From contig JABVXU010000228.1 in NCBI GenBank assembly GCA_013365365.1, forward strand, positions 22,532-86,531: DNA of 64,000 nt, in the 5' to 3' direction. The notes below the pieces were generated by a model, which was not told the DNA's origin, did no database searches, and worked only from the letters and a program-made list of their open reading frames with translations. Source of the stretch: Cruorifilaria tuberocauda (lineage: Eukaryota > Nematoda > Chromadorea > Rhabditida > Onchocercidae). Positions 13,373-27,109 of the stretch are shown piece by piece; positions within the stretch are counted from its first letter, which is position 1, and each line of letters opens with the position of its first letter. Both the position numbers and the translations under genes were made by a program.

Positions 13373-16300
13373 GTGAGTCAGTTTTTGTACGATAATTACC
13401 CAATAACTTGGGACAAGATGTTACTCCTTTTGATATGCTATCCATCTGCAATAAAAAACTTTAAGCAATTCGCATAATTCAACGCTCCATGCAATCAATG
13501 ATTTTGCTTCTTATGGCTCACAATCAAGCTGCAGCTATGAAAAATAAAAATTACCAATGGTGAACTGAAATGAAATATATTTGTTAAACCATAACTGATT
13601 AATTGCAAAAAAGCTGTAATATAAAACTTAGTAAGTCATCAGAAAGTTATTAGATTTAAAAATAATTAAAAATCGAAACAAATAGATGTGCTGGCAGGGA
13701 ATAAAACAGGCAGTATTTTTCTAAAAAATTGAAAATATGGCTCGTGAAAAGCTAAAGCTGACCTTTTTCAATAAGTCGTAGATAACACGATCTCCTACAT
13801 ATGAATCATGTTTATAATCAGGATGTTCATCAATAAACTCCCTCATCCAAGCAGCTAATGTTTGTAACTCGCCAGAGGCTCGTTTCTAAAATTCTTGACA
13901 TTTCTTAAAACTTGACAACAATTAGAGATCAAAATCATTCTTGCATCACTCCTTAAATTTAAATGAATTGTGAAGTGATACCAGCCAACCTGTATAAAAC
14001 TTAAATATTGCGATACAGTGCATCGCGAATCCACGTCAACATCAGCACTATCCAAATATTGGCGCATCAATGGTATTAATCCTGGAAAATCATCGCCATT
14101 CCCTGAAACGATTTCCTAAACCGTAAATTTTGAAACTAGAAAATCAGTGGTTTGGGCACATTCGATGAAAATTATAATACAACATACTATGATTAAAATG
14201 CAAGAAATTCGGCAAAAATGATAAAATCCAAAACCAAATCGCTAAAAATAACTTATTTAAACGGAAATAATAAATTGGAGAGTATGGATAACAATTATAA
14301 GCGGATCAAGTCACATTTGATCAATGGTGATTTCAGTAAAGCTCCAAATATAACCGTTAATAATTTCATTCACAGTCATCTCCACCACATCGTCAGAATC
14401 AGGCGTACAGTTGACTCCTCTGGCACATGGTGGTGAATTGCAGGTTGCAATACCTTTACGAAAAAGTAGTTTTTGTTCCATTATCGCATTACGACGCTGT
14501 GCACGTTTCATATTTTCCGTAACAGCAGAAATAGGTAAAATCAAAACGATACGAAATGATATCATCATCCTGGAAATTATATTGTTTTGCAAAATACTGC
14601 CTTCAAAACTTCTGTTGGCACGAAAAGGGAAGAAGAATACTTTAAGCCTGTCAGGAATACTGGAAATGCTAGATTTGAAATAGAATGCATAAAGTAACCA
14701 AATCCGACAGACTGACAACCAAAAATTTAAATTATACTGAAAAGTAGCAACCTTCACTATTCAAAAACAAAGTCAAGTCACTCATCTAAAGGTGTTGACA
14801 TTACAAAAAACTTATTCTAATCGGAAAATCTAACTTACTAGTCGATACAACTGAATAAAAAAGGAATCGTATAATACGCTGTGTTAACCGCAATGTTTCA
14901 ACTTGATCATCTAAAAGAGTGTTAAGACTACCTTGTTAAAAGTACAACGAAACAACAATAAGCTGCATTTTCGAAATCTGTTAGTTGCACTTCAGTTGGT
15001 CGAAATTCAACGCGCCAACCAATTTCTGGTGAATCAGGTGGAGGTGGTTTGAAACGCATATTCATCCAATTCGAGCTTTGAACTGTTTCAAAATGTTCAG
15101 TTGTCTTCATATCATCTTGTTCAATACGTTCACGATATACCTGCAACCACAGGAAAGTAATGTTGAAGTAAGGCGACCAGACACAGATTTTGAATAATAG
15201 TACTATAAGTTCTACCTAAAAATTATTCTTATCTTGAATGCTGACAAGCTTTCACAAAAACTAGAAGAAATGAATTATTTCCAAAATTTTTACAATCATT
15301 TATTATGTATGAATAAAATTAACCTGCAAAGGATCGCGAGTAAACATGTGAGCAACGTGTTGGGCAAGAAGATTATCAATTCCACCATCTATTAACTGCT
15401 TATAAATCTTATCGTCATATTGAAGCGGTATATCGTTGTATCTGAAAATGATAGCCTCATCCTTAACACTGTTCGAAGCATTTATTCCTACCATACAAAA
15501 TTTAAAAATTACACTTAATAAAAATAAAAGATCGTACATTATTAGGTGGTTTTCGATGTTTTTAAAGCACTACGAGATAGAAACATAAATATTAAATTTA
15601 AAAGTAATAAAATACAATGTTAGCAACACAAATCAAAGGAAACTGAAATGCAAAAAAATAAACTACAGTATTCTGTAAAAAATAAACTACAATGGGGGAA
15701 ATTTCTTAGTGAAATAATGAAAGCGAGAAATGTTATACAAATTTATATAATCTCAGTAAAAATGGCAAATATAACTAACGATTCAGAACAGGGATAAATA
15801 TAACAATCAGTAGTATCATATCGGCTTTTCTCCAATACAAATTTATTATTCTTCAATGGCACCAACCCTCTTTCCTCAGCAGTACGATCGTCAACACTCT
15901 TGAATGGAAAATAGATATTTAAAATCATATGTGTAAAAGAAACTGACGGATTTTTTATTGTTGCTCAATATGAAGAAAATAGAAAAGAAAACCTTTCTAG
16001 TATCCCAGACGTAGACAACACAACAACTGAATTATAAAATTATCATTCTTAATGAAGATATTTAAAATTAGAGCAAAAAGTTTTTTTGAATAATGAAACG
16101 TATTTCACTAATATATGTTTTTTATTTTACCGCCGATATGACATCCCAACGAGAATCAACATCAGCTAATCGTGATCGAAAAATAGGTGTCGCAGCAGAT
16201 AATGCTAGTAATACGGGCGTCACTGGTGTCAACTGATCATATAACCAACGTGCTTCATCAATATTGACAGCCTAAATTAACAAAAACACCGATGAACAAA

Positions 16301-18477
16301 AAGGTTTTTTCAAAAAACCATTAAAATAGGTTCCATATCGCATGCACATAAAGATCTGCTTTTTGACACTCGCTAATTTATCTTAGGAAATTAATAAGCT
16401 TTCATTTTTATAAAGATTAATAAAAATAGGCATGATATACAAATAAAATTTTCTTTTCCTATAAGTAAATCTTTAAGAGAATTGAAGAATAAAGGAGTCA
16501 CCTGAAAAGTGACTTGCAAACAACAACATCCCATTCCGAAACCCATATGATCCATGTAAATATGATCTGGTTTCGCAGCTCCTTCAGACTGACTCTTATC
16601 CTTTACCTTGGTAAAATTTTCCTGAAATAATAAAAAAATTATGTACGAACAACAAAATATCACTAATTGCATTTCCTTAATCAATTTTAGCGCCGATTCT
16701 TCGCCGAAAATTATATCAATTATTCTGCAAATACAAGCGAATGAATTACAAAAACTTAATCATATTTTCATAGGTTGTTGCACCACAGAGTGTCCTCTAT
16801 TTAGATACCAAAAACAAAATTTCCACTCTCTTGAAACACTATAATTAACAAGCAATAAATAATGCGTTTTATATGTCAGGCTCTAAAACACACCTCAAAA
16901 TTGTTATGCAAATGTTGAGTCGTCGGAAGGATACCTGGTATGGATTTGGTGTATTGATATCTTTATATATTGGTACATTTATGGCAACTTTTTCACCACG
17001 ACGCTGTCTGATGTTTCTTACCAAATTCCGAAATCTGAAATTGTTTCCTTAAAATGAAATGAATTAACATCTAAAATAACAAGGGAACTGAAAATTTTCA
17101 TAATTTGAAATAATGCCATACATCATCACATTTCCGAAAACATTGCAAAACAACATTCCATACCTAGGATGTCCCGCGTAAATTGCTTCATCAGGAAAAA
17201 ATAACGAGCAGCCACAGCTCTTATCATCATCTGGACGCGGTTCATACGAAGGAGAGGTGAAATCTGGAGTACCTAGAGCTGGGAATGATATTGTCATGAT
17301 CGATTCATCATCTTTCAACAATCGTGCAACTTCAGCTCGACGAGATATCATATTACTTTCTACCACATTGAAGCATGCTAACAAGCCTGAATTCGGGAAT
17401 AACGCGTAAAAGATCTTGGATTGGTGGAAATTATCTAAGTTTTTCCAGTCATGACTTACTTTATGTTGGAGAATAATACGCATAATTCCGTGCTAAAAAA
17501 ACATGAAACATACAAAATATGAATTTTTTAAACCATGCAAAAAGATTGCAGGAAAAAACATATAACCTCCATAAGGTGCTCCCGGTGTTCCTTCAATCAT
17601 GTATGCAGCAAACTCTGGACGCCACAAGCAACAGTTTTCATTACCCAATAATGCATTCAGTTCTTCGCCAGCTTGCAATTGATTAAGAAGTTCTTCTGCT
17701 CGTAAGCTTACTCGAACCTAAAAAATTCTAGCAAAAAAAGCCAATTTACAATGTAACTGCGATCTAGAGGTACACCGTAATGTAAAATATATTTCTTACC
17801 ATATAGTAAGTGGTCAATGCCGTTAATAAAATGATAAAACAACACACTATCAATGGATGCTGAATTATGAAAGAGATTTACAAGAATCGCTTTTCTTTTT
17901 CCTTCATTGGATTTTTATCTATTTTTAATTTAACCCAATAACCTTCTTTGCCTCATCATCAAATTTAACAATTGTATATTCAATTTCATCTCCCCATTTC
18001 AACTGATCACCTTCACGCCCTTTTAGCCGATGATAGAGAGCAATGAACTGTGCGATCCCGTGCTCCTTAAATGGAAAAGTTGCATACAATTACCATCCTA
18101 CTATTCAGTTTTAAGTATGTAGTATTTTTCTCAAAAAAAAGAGAAAAAAAATCGTCAAGTATCCCTGATAAATTGCAAAAGAATACTGCAAAAAATCACT
18201 ATTTATAAGAAAAAGGAACTAACGAAAAATAAATAGATAGACTTTAACATTTTAAACTTTAAAAACAATTATTGTGGTATAATATGTACCGAATCAATGT
18301 TGCAAGGTGTTTCATTACCATGAACACTGATATCAGCTAAATAATCCAAATATATCAGGCAAATATATATTTAACTATCTCAGATCAAAGTAAGAATCTA
18401 ACACTTACTTTAATATAATCAACGTAGGGTACTATTTCATTCCATGATAATGGTGTCCCAAGCGTTAGCAAGCCCAT
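13305..18477 (-). CDS. gcs-1: Glutamate-cysteine ligase catalytic subunit
   Basis: Catalyses ATP-dependent joining of glutamate and cysteine, the first and rate-limiting step of cytosolic glutathione synthesis. Fourteen exons join in frame: 18477-18409, 18065-17943, 17717-17567, 17386-17164, 17034-16935, 16621-16502, 16271-16131, 15898-15780, 15441-15324, 15140-14932, 14569-14355, 14102-13990, 13885-13763, 13445-13305. They encode 654 residues, close to animal orthologues (~640). Family signatures include [14 protein letters not shown] at the start, [33 protein letters not shown] (residues 95-114), [28 protein letters not shown] and RFKPPPP...[17 protein letters not shown] acceptor 14 nt before the ATG suggests SL trans-splicing. 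Oddities are three consecutive cysteines at 254-256 and a decayed copy of the terminal exon in the last intron. In C. elegans the orthologue is an SKN-1 stress target; I did not establish SKN-1 sites here. Confidence 0.97.
13457..13562. repeat. Direct duplication of the gcs-1 last-exon end, copy 2 (intronic)
   Basis: Lies inside the final gcs-1 intron (13,446-13,762). On the minus strand it would read LIVSHKKQN then a stop, as in the true terminus. The acceptors available next to it (CATAG and CTGCAG) put the join in another frame that stops within a few codons (LQLDCEP). It is therefore a relic unless used as an alternative terminal exon. Confidence 0.85.
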
Positions 18478-19859
18478 GTTGATTCCAAATCCTACAAAAA
18501 TGTACAGAAGAGCTCTTAAATTACTAAGCATGAGTCTGCAAGAGAAATACAATTAAAATCAATCGTGATAATACAAAGGATTTAAAAATGAAAATCAAAT
18601 CTGAGGATCCTATGGGGAAGGAAAAAATGAATTTTTATTTTTGCAGAAAGCTACATTTCCATCCTTTAAAGTTTAAATTTGGTTTTAACATAACAAAGAG
18701 AAGAATAGCGAATTGGTGAAATAATTGACTGTTTGACTGTTTTTATTGTTTTAACGTCACAGAATGTGGTTTTAATTTTTTCTTACCCATGATGTAATAC
18801 CGATGGAGCAAACTGCATTAATGTAAAACTGCAACAGTCATGAAAAGATACTTTTCAATTTGAGATGATTCAAAAAATGAAAATAAATAATGAGCTGAAG
18901 AAATGAACGATGTAAGGAAAAAAATAGCAAGTAATTGAACAGGAACGTTGTTGCGAAAGATAATATTAGTAAATTATCAATGAGTGATCAGAAAGAATAA
19001 ACTATTATCGATCATGTTGTTATCAGTCTAACAAATACGTGCTTCGATGATGTAATTTAAAAGTGATAAAATAAGGTTCATCCTTTGTAATATTATTGGT
19101 CACACTTATTAATATGCTTACAATTACTAGCATATTTTATAGCGATTTTTTTTCTAATAAAAGGTCTTTTGAATATGATATCAATGCCATATTGATAAGT
19201 AATTCTACTAAAAACAGTTTATCTTAATAAGACGAAAAAAAAAAGATGTGACAACAATGCTAAATTTTACAACTGATATCATCAGTGATAAGTAGCGTAA
19301 CAGTAAACTAAAGTTGATACCTTTTATATCTAAAAAATGATACTTCCGTCGTTTCTTATTAATGAAGAAAAGGAAAAAACGGGCAATTCTTCACTTCTTT
19401 CGATCAATAAAAATTTTTCTGATTACAATAAAGATTCGGCAAATATGAAAGGCATACAAATGATTAAATAAAACTTTTCTGACAATTTTTGTTCATAAAA
19501 TTTTTTTCTTTTCCCTTTTCTAGTTTTTTAAATCGTAACTTTAAACCAAAATGATTTTAGATAAGAAAACGAATACAATTCTTACCATTCCTTAGAATGT
19601 TACACAATAATCAGATGAACGAAATTATGACAGTATTGGTTTAAAGTTACGTTTCAAAGTTCATGAGAAGTTAAAAAGAGCAACAAAAAAAGAAAAGGTG
19701 GAAAATAGTGAAAAACTTATTTACACTAAGAATAAAATGAAAATATCAGTAAAATGGATCAAAGAACGCAGCACAAAATTCACACAAAAATAAACCGTTT
19801 GTGTGCAGTTTGCATAATGCTGCATAATGCTCGAAATTAAACAAAATATTAAAATTGTT

Positions 19860-20062
19860 GAAATAGATGAGTTATAGCTTTGCAGTTAAACATATTTGCA
19901 ATCATGCAAATTATACCGCTAACTTGTAAAATGAATATTCACGTAACAAAATGACTGACAGAACAATACAACTGTTCGAGATACAAGATGGCATTTATCA
20001 GTAATGTATTACCACCTTAGTTCTAATGTACCAAGGTGATATATCAGGATATGAATATATTT
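19860..20062. repeat. Diverged direct repeat in the divergent intergenic region, copy 1
   Basis: Begins GAAATAGATGAGTTATAGCT and ends around GTGATATATCAGGATATGAA. Matching landmarks occur in the same order in 20,090-20,262: AAATGAGTCATAGCTC, TTAAACATATTTGCAA, TTCAC, GTAAYAAAATGA and GTGATATATCAG. No coding frame is shared. Confidence 0.8.
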
Positions 20063-20089
20063 AAATGAAATTAGAGCCATTTACAGTTT

Positions 20090-20262
20090 GAAACAAATGA
20101 GTCATAGCTCTGTATTTAAACATATTTGCAAGCATAAGTTATACTATTAACTTATGAATTGTTCACATGATTCCGTAATAAAATGATTAGAACAAGATGC
20201 AAGAGAACACTTATTACTAAAGCATCATGACGTGATATATCAGAACATGAACATATCTAATG
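20090..20262. repeat. Diverged direct repeat in the divergent intergenic region, copy 2
   Basis: The second copy begins GAAACAAATGAGTCATAGCT and shares TTAAACATATTTGCAA and GTGATATATCAG with copy 1. It is about 30 bases shorter. The two copies are separated by only ~27 bases, so this is a local tandem duplication. Confidence 0.8.
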
Positions 20263-21526
20263 TAAATATTATAAGCTAAACGTTACTTATACGAACTATC
20301 AGTTAAACCATTTTTCACTTCACACTTATTACAAGAATAGTTTGTCATCAGATAATTAAGCTACATATTGACAGATAATAAATAGCTTACATAATGAGGC
20401 AAATTTTAACAATAAGAAGTTAAAAATATATGACTTAAAGAACAAAAAAAGCAAACGGACACAAACTGGATAAAAGTACAAACATTCTACAAACTGATGA
20501 AGGAGAAACATCCATCATGCAGAACCCGACCACAAATCTTTCTATTCAGTTTTCACGGACCGTATTAAAATGCAAGATTTGCTGGACATGATGTTTGTAT
20601 TCATAATTATCGTTGTGGTTAACCGGATCGGTTATCCGGCTGTCCAGCTCTCGCCAGGAGAAACAAGAAACATTTCGGATTTTCGCGTTTACTGACTTTT
20701 CACAATCAATTACTAGTAGTATTGGTATTATTGAAGACAAAAATTGTGTTACACGATGAAGGCGAATGATATCAGGAATATTGCGTTTAATTATGATAAA
20801 ATGAATTTAAGTATAATACCTATATTAAACAATGGAATAGAATCGATAATATCTATTATTAAACATTTTGGTGAAGAGATTAATTATTAGTGATTCCTCA
20901 TATGATTATTTGGAAATTTGCTAGCTTATGATATATTCATATCAATTATGGAAATAGTTTAATAAATAACGATGCTTAATCAATAGTATAACCAATAATG
21001 CTGATCAATAATATTGTTATTGCCGTGATTTAAAAATGCTTTATTCCATATATATCCTATAATGGATAAACAGTTATAGTTGACAGTGATTGTTAGCCCA
21101 CAAATATCACGTGGATGATGGTTGTGCTATCAATCATCAAATCATCACTTTTATTAACTATCTTTAATTAATATTTAATTTAAACAATATTGAAAATATT
21201 TCATAAGCTGAAAGAAACAATTAAACGCTTAACAGTTTAGTTGATTTTTTATATATTTGAATTATGAGCCCCTATGGATGCATATTATTTAAATTTGTTC
21301 CTGATGCTGTTGATTTTCCTGAAATGAACCATGTATCATCTTGCAAGATAATCTTTTACACTTGTCGGTTTTTATTCTCGCATCACAATATCACATTTGC
21401 ATTTATCTTCTGGTTAGGAAAAGAAAGGCTCTATCTTTTTGCTGGCGTAGAATTGTACAACTTCACGAAATGGAATCAAGCTCATATTTAAGGTTTAACT
21501 TCAGATTATTTCATTCGTTTTTTAAA

Positions 21527-24500
21527 ATGATGAGCAACTTTTATGATGAAAATATGAAATTGTCCCCGCCATCCTTGTTCCGACTATCGCTGCAAGCAGT
21601 CGCAAGAACGATGTTTGAATATCACTGGTTTCCTTCCATTGAGAATCCTTTACCATCGGAAATTTCTGATTCGTTGATGACCACGCTCCGTCTCAACAAC
21701 TGGCTCAACAATGAAACAATAACACTCTTTGATAAACGTTTCCGATTAACCGAGGTTAGGTTATTTTTAAGGTAATGACACCGGATAACGATTAATAAGA
21801 AATTCAGCGTTAAAGATCACAATTATTTTGAAGTAGTGGCATGAAGATAGTAACAAAAGAAGTCCGAATTTCTAGACAAACAGAAATAATAAGTTAATTT
21901 GATTTTAAATGTATGCCTTAACTCTATATTAAAAAATTCGTATCCGAGCTTTATGTTGCTTTGAGTTAATTTTTTAAGTAAAAGTTTGAAGAAATATGCT
22001 TTCTTATATATGCTACAATTCCTGTCAGAAATGTGGAAAGTTTTTCATTGAAAAGGAATATGATTCAAAATATGAAATTTTATTTGGAACTTTATGTATA
22101 TTAATAATGATATTTCCTTTCCAGTATTTATTAATTGGTAAAATATTCTGGAAGAGGTTCTTTGAGAATAAATTACAGGTACATTTATCACATTCTTTAT
22201 TGACTGTGATGCCAGCTGAAGTGTTGAGAATGCATCCGATAAAACGTCTTACTATTCGTGACACTTCAGTTGGCGATTCTGTTCGTGATTTGCACGGTAT
22301 TTTGCAGTTGCTTGGACCTCGTGCATTTAAGTCCCTAGAATATATAGATATGTCTGGTAGGTCAATTGTTATTCTAAAATTTATTGGTCGATTTAAAAAC
22401 ATCTGTTGATTAAATCAGTTTGACTTCTCTTCCTCATTTTAATTAGGTTCCCTTTTTAATAATGCTCTTTTTATATTGTCAAGACGATTGATGTCGGGAG
22501 TGGAAGCTGACCGTATTTTATGCATAAGTTAATATGTAAACAAAAATTTACCTTATATTGCCGCAATTTTTCATGTAATCATTCACTTGCAGGTATAACA
22601 CCAGTCACATGTATAAGTTGCTTGGCAGGTTTGAAGTACTTGACAACTTTGATCGTTTCTGAAACATCAACATTTGGAGATACTGAATTAAGAACGGTTA
22701 GCAAAGAGATGCGCTATATGAGAGTTCTTGATTTATCGCAAACAGTTATCACAACAATTGGTCCATTGAGGAATTTGAAGTAAGCTGTTTTTGCTTTTAT
22801 TGATTCTATTTTTTTCTTTTCCTTTTTCACTCATCTAATACTTCTTATAAGACGATTAATCTCATGTTTTCTATTTGGAAAGAAGCCAACAATTAAAACG
22901 GATTTAGTTTTCAGAGACACTTTGGAAGTACTTGTTATGCATCGACTTAAGTTTTCTCATGCAGTTGCAATAAATGGTGCTGCAGATACATTGCGACTTC
23001 TCAATAAGTTAACATTTCTGGATATATCAGATAAAAAAGTTGGTGTGCTACCAAATAGGTATGTCTGGTAATTTAAAGAAATTATTGTCTATCATTTCCA
23101 TTGTTTCTCAAAATATCTTTCCATTAACTGACATTTTTTAAACTTCAATTTAATGAACAATGCAGAGATGATTATCTGTTATTCATTACGTTACTGCAAT
23201 GTAAGAGTCAAAAACGCTTAAAATATACTTTTCCGTAAAGGATTTATCAGTTAGATTTAGTGTTTGACATACTTAAGGACATGATTATTATTTCAGCATT
23301 GGTGAACCGCTTCAAGTTGATATCGGAACACTGGTAGTCCGTGATGTCGTAACACTTGGTATGCCTTGGTGGCCGAATCTTCGCTTTTTGGATATTGCTG
23401 GGAATGCTTTGAATTTTCATAATCTCGCATTTACTATTGATTATATTACGAAATTCATATCTCTGCATCCTCATTTGGTCTACATATCTGTTTTGGATAC
23501 TTCTTTAAATCGACATCCCTATCAATATCCGTATGAAAGAGATAAGCCGCTGCAAGTATAATTTTGGATTTTAATGCTGAATTATGATTATTTCACAATT
23601 TATAAATTATCTAAGCATTCTCTAAAATTTTTTTTCATAAGTCTTTCACATTTGTCGTTGTTACTGTCTATAGATAGCTAATGCTGGCACACGTGCTCAA
23701 TGTCTTCTTTCACTGCAACTATATTGGCGTCCAGATCGAGAAGCTTTTGCATCGCATGCATTGCAAGCCGTTTATTATCTTCTACAAACCTCATACGATG
23801 AATTTCAATCGGCTGATTTGCGTCTGACTGTCCGGGTAAACTTAGCAAGTTAGCAAGTTTCCTCCGTGTAATTGAAATCTTATTATAGTTCATGGCATAT
23901 GCTATAGTTATTCAAATTAATAGAAAATCAATGAAAAATTAAATCTGGCATTAGCAGTCTACGTTCCATTTGAAATTTCGGGAACATACTTTTCCCAAAT
24001 TTACAGGGTGTTGTTCTGTCGATGCTTAATCACAAAAAAAACATTGCAATACAGATGGCGGGGAGCGCTTGTCTTTATCATCTCTGCAAGTAAGCTCTAA
24101 ATTGTAATTGTTGACCAAAGTGATAATGAGTTAATAATGAAATAAATAGAAATAAGAATAAGCTTTATTCATTTTATTTATTTAGTCTTTTAAATATTCA
24201 GTATTATCCGTCTACTTTCATGATTATAAAAGTGGCGAATTTTTGCAGATCAAAGCGAATTAATCAACTTACTGCACAGGAAACGCGGTACTGCGTTGAT
24301 CGATGTTTGGATGCGGCAGAAAATCATCCTCGGATGGTTCAGGTAAAATTTTTCGATAGTATTATTGTAAAAATAATTTATTAAAATATGTCCACTGGAT
24401 AAGAATTTAGAGAAATTGCAAATGAAAATTTTTTATCATCCGACTTTCTTGTCCATCAAATTTCTAACTCTAATTAACTATTTCGAAATGAAATTAGTTT

Positions 24501-27109
24501 TTATTTTCAGCTTCAAAAGAATGTTTGGCTTACGGTATGTAGCGATCACTTATTACAATCACTAAATTTTGATATATTCCGAACATGTGAAGCGGCCTTA
24601 GAATCAATGGTAAACACACGGGATCCTTCCGTTTCAAGGTAGAGTTCACTTTTCGTGGGTGTGGAAAGACAAAGGTCTTTTTGTTGCTAAATTCATCGTG
24701 AAGAAACTGGAATTATTCTGTCCTAAAATTTGCACTGTGGATCAAATCCAATGAGCTAATGCCTTCTTCTAACTTCTTTATTAGTTCAAAATTCATGAAT
24801 TTAATTTTAGTTCAGTTCTAGAGCTCAGTCAAAATTCCATGTTATTTTTGTTGCAGAATGACGATAGCAGTAGTGTCAATTTTGGCACCCAAATTACCAA
24901 CTAAACAAAGCCATCGTTTAGCTACAAATAAACGATACGTTGCACACTTGATCGAAATGATCAATGAAAATCTAGATAATCCCGACAGTGAGCACGATAA
25001 TTTCAATAATTTCACAATAAAATTTACTCTATCTGCACTTTGGAATTTAACAGGTACACTATTTTTATAGTATGTGATATAAATACCAGTTTGTGTTTTT
25101 GCTCTATTCATAACTGCTATATATATAGCATCATATGTGTTAGGGTAGAATTTTGGAATCTTACCATTCGGTTTCAGTTTTATGGTCCGAAATATTTGGT
25201 CGATAGTCCGAATCACGTGCTTAATAATTTCACTAAGATTTCCTTTCCACTCTAGCATGTAGTATGTGCGTTTTCGTGCGGTCATATACGATGAATAAGT
25301 AAATTCCTTAACTCTTTGTTTGCAAAAATAAGTTTTAATTGCTTGAAGGTAATTTAAACTAACAACAATAATTGCTATCAAATGTTGATTCTGACCATGA
25401 CAAGCAGATTGTTCCAATTTAATCTTCTGATTTTTTCGGATTATTTTAGTTTACCATATTTTTTCCTAACTTTTTCTTCATTTTCTGATCCATTTCAGAT
25501 GAATCACCTGTTACATGTCGATTGTTCGTGCAGCTTGGTGGCATCGCAGCGGCATTTGGCGTTTTAGAACACTATCAAAATAATACGAATATACAAACCA
25601 AGGTTCTCGGCCTTTTGGTGAGTGTTTTTTGTAATCAATGGCATATGTATCAAAATTAATCCTTTTTTACATATTATGCAGTTTATTTTATTCTAAGAAT
25701 TTGTTGCATAACTTGAACTTTCCTGATAGATCATGCTTGGATATGATATCATATCATATACTAATAAGGAGTAATGAACTAATTGAAAATAGTGATCCTC
25801 TAAATTTTTTCAGAATAACATTGCGGAAGTAAAAGGCTTGAAAAAGCGAATAGTACATCATCGTTATATTCGAACAGTCCTGTAAGTTTTATTTAATTTT
25901 CCAGTAGCGAATCATTTCACACATTGATACACTGCTTCTTCGTTATTTAGGGAGTTAGTGAAGCTATGAAAGAGTTCTTATGTATTTCGTAGCAAAAATT
26001 CTTCAGATAGCTCTTAGTTAGATATCCTGTGTTCTGCGATTCTTTTAACTTCCTGCTCTTATGGATTACACTTTTTAAAACTGGCTATTCAGAGAGCTAC
26101 TGGAAAGTGACCTCATGCCCGACAGTTACTCTGCAGCCGTTGGTAATGCAAGACATATCGATGTTTCCTATTTCGCTGCTGGAATATTGGCTAATCTCTT
26201 AGATTGTGGCCCATGGGCATTTGAGCCAACATCGGATCACTGTAATCAATCATTGGTTGGCTTTTTTTCCAACTGAAAATCGAGTTATCCTTTAACTCCG
26301 GCTAATAAAAAAATGCATTGACGATAAATGGGTATCAAATATTTGAAGCTTATGATGACACACAGGTTAAATCAGTGATTGCTTAGTATTTTGTTCTATA
26401 TTTCATTTTTTTCGATATATAATATGATAATTATGACATTTTGATAATTTTATTGTAGATAATGGCGGTAAAAAGGTGGCCCAAAGCACTACTAACTATG
26501 GTTGCCTATCGGTAGTGTTATTTCTTCTTTTTTTTTAATATCTTTTCTTAGAAAGACGAATACTTTAAAATTTCTTTGAAATTTTTCTAAAGCAACGAGA
26601 AAATTATCATTTCCTAACAGTTTTTAAACAACATTGAAGTGCTTTGCTGCACTTACCGCTCATTACGTTTGAATTGTTTGTGTTCTGTGGGAGACTGGAG
26701 AAAGAGGGATGAAATCATATTTATTCTTTTATTTATTCGTTTTCAATCTCAAAATATTCTTTACTGATAGAAAAGATGCCAGTAAAGAATGACTTTCATT
26801 GAATATTGATTGCACCGGGATTATATTTGAGTAAAGTTTACTTTCAGATCATTCGTGCCATTTTTCGTGTTACTGAAACAGGATGATATAACCGGAGCGC
26901 AAATGTGGGCTGCTTGGGCAATCCAGCATGTTTGCATCAGTGATAAACAAAACAATTATATAAAATTGCTTATTTCACAAGGAGGACGGGAAGAATTGAT
27001 ACGTTTAGTTAATTCGAGGTTTGCTCATCCAGACGCTATACAGCTTGCGCGTTCCGTACTCAGTTTGATCACGCATTCTATTTACGACCCGTTAAAACTA
27101 AAGAATTGA
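21527..27109 (+). CDS. zyg-11: ZYG-11 family cullin-2 E3 ligase substrate receptor
   Basis: ZYG-11/ZYG11B/ZER1 proteins are substrate receptors of CUL2 ubiquitin ligases. ZYG-11 acts at meiotic exit and polarity in worms, and vertebrate members read glycine N-degrons. Sixteen exons chain in frame: 21527-21754, 22125-22356, 22447-22527, 22593-22779, 22915-23058, 23297-23555, 23674-23835, 24007-24089, 24249-24342, 24511-24638, 24857-25053, 25499-25617, 25814-25881, 26093-26255, 26459-26511, 26848-27109. They encode 819 residues. The N-terminus carries SPPSLFRLSLQAVAR, leucine-rich repeats span roughly 90-380 (LDLSQT, LDISDK, LDIAGN) and armadillo-like repeats run from about 395 to the end. KFTLSALWNLTDESP, TKVLGLLNNIAEVKGL and MWAAWAIQHVC are near-diagnostic for the family. 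An AACTTCAG acceptor lies 22 nt before the ATG. The least certain parts are the start choice and the start of exon 2. Confidence 0.94.

Larger units (their letters stand above)
18498..21504. promoter_or_regulatory. Divergent intergenic region between gcs-1 and the zyg-11 family gene
   Basis: Three kilobases separate the two start codons, which face away from each other, so both promoters must lie here. I see no coding exon. The recognisable structure is the direct duplication at 19,860-20,262 and a tandem TGCATAATGC pair at 19,811-19,830. Palindromic ATGATATCA-type words occur near 19,175 and 20,767, but I cannot assign a factor to them. Confidence 0.45.

Noticed and set aside
14411..14683. 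Plus-strand 90-codon frame
   Set aside because: It overlaps a gcs-1 exon on the opposite strand and is its shadow.
22025..22402. Minus-strand 125-codon frame
   Set aside because: Antisense shadow of zyg-11 exon 2.
24842..25417. Minus-strand 191-codon frame, the longest in the window
   Set aside because: It runs antisense over exon 11 and the next intron of the zyg-11 family gene, whose exons are supported by homology and splice phase. The antisense peptide has no recognisable features.
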